Assembly (NCBI GenBank): GCA_945900945.1
Contig: CAMDKL010000009.1
Location: forward strand, 1 to 64,000
Source of the DNA: Pirellula staleyi DSM 6068
GTDB lineage: Bacteria > Planctomycetota > Planctomycetia > Pirellulales > Pirellulaceae
Length of the DNA: 64,000 bases
Reading direction: 5' to 3'
Shown here: one piece after another, positions 63,827 through 64,000 of the stretch
Layout: every line of letters starts with the position of its first letter
Numbering within the stretch: position 1 is the stretch's first letter
Made by a program: the position numbers and the translations under genes
Notes under the pieces: generated by a model
Seen by the model: only the letters and a program-made list of their open reading frames with translations
The model's database searches: none
Told to the model about the DNA's origin: nothing

Positions 63827-64000
63827 CTAGCAGCCTTTTCATACCCCTCGAATCAGCTGATACCGCTCTCCTGCCAGCTTGACTGGCAGGAAGCGAAGTT
63901 TGAAAATAGGAATTCTAGGTAGGCACGATCTGGTTCCCATACTCTCTCACCCACGAGACAAGCTCGTGGGAGTCGTACGGAAAAGTTGTGGGGTATAAAT
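63827..64000 (+). repeat. ~170-bp dispersed palindromic repeat, copy 2
   Basis: Matches 18461-18590 and extends further. The hairpin TCCTGCCAG-CTTGA-CTGGCAGGA is at 63869-63891 and a second hairpin CCCACGAG-ACAAG-CTCGTGGG at 63950-63970. The right end TGTGGGGTATAAA (63987-63999) is the reverse complement of TTTATACCCCACA at the left of copy 1. It may continue beyond the window. Confidence 0.8.

Noticed and set aside
1-64000. CRISPR array, rRNA or tRNA genes
   Set aside because: No regularly spaced identical repeats with unique spacers, and no tRNA cloverleaf or rRNA signature seen in the intergenic regions.

Overview
The window looks like the chromosome of a planctomycete, most likely order Pirellulales (Rhodopirellula/Pirellula-like). 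The signs are families that are typical of that group: DUF1501 and DUF1549/DUF1553 proteins, planctomycete-type cytochromes with CxxCH motifs, a DUF1559 pseudopilin-like protein, a BBP7-type outer-membrane barrel, two giant surface proteins with a LEPR-XLL-like N-terminal motif, and a Ser/Thr kinase with the planctomycete N-terminal extension. Base composition is close to balanced, Shine-Dalgarno sequences are patchy, and some genes appear to use GTG or TTG starts. I saw no rRNA, tRNA, CRISPR array, prophage or intact insertion sequence.

Layout. 1-5.2 kb: the 3' part of a giant cadherin/dockerin protein (+) converging on a ThuA-like protein (-). 5.3-10.9 kb (-): a secreted thioredoxin/cytochrome/PDZ protein, a small unknown protein and a divergent 1180-residue Tex-like RNA-binding protein. 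11.3-18.3 kb: a P1B-4-type metal ATPase, glutaminyl-tRNA synthetase (glnS), an ApbE-like flavinyltransferase and a small helical protein. 18.3-19.55 kb: a repeat-rich zone around one short secreted Gly/Tyr-rich protein. 19.5-25.4 kb (-): a three-gene operon (DUF1549/1553 cytochrome, PPC-domain protein, DUF1501). 26-34.6 kb: secreted proteins including a GH32/43-like propeller, a double-cytochrome protein, a Ser/Thr kinase and xylose isomerase (xylA). 34.9-37.5 kb (-): the ribosomal alpha operon rpsM-rpsK-rpoA-rplQ, without rpsD. 37.9-43 kb: pepF, nth, comF and a GntP-family permease. 43.1-47.8 kb (-): a 1546-residue surface protein combining thioredoxin-like, cyclophilin, cohesin-like and Ig-like domains. 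48.1-51.3 kb (+): rpmG, recJ and an RNase Z-like hydrolase. 51.3-53 kb (-): a pseudopilin-like DUF1559 protein and a lipoprotein. 53.4-60.2 kb (+): an alpha/beta hydrolase, a BBP7-like barrel and a 1351-residue SdrD_B/DUF11 surface protein. 60.5-63.7 kb (+): cysC, an SGNH hydrolase, a Uma2 nuclease and an ABC-2 permease.

Housekeeping genes (glnS, the alpha operon, nth, recJ, rpmG, pepF) are interleaved with exported proteins suited to polysaccharide or surface life. A dockerin lies on one giant protein and a cohesin-like domain on another, so cohesin-dockerin-style surface assembly is possible but unproven.

The least explained layer is between the genes: several families of short palindromic repeats. 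They include a 50-bp family in four copies, a ~130-bp element in two copies with a candidate terminal inverted repeat, a REP/BIME-like double hairpin with complementary loops, and a ~250-bp inverted-repeat composite. Some of these encroach on gene ends and supply stop codons.
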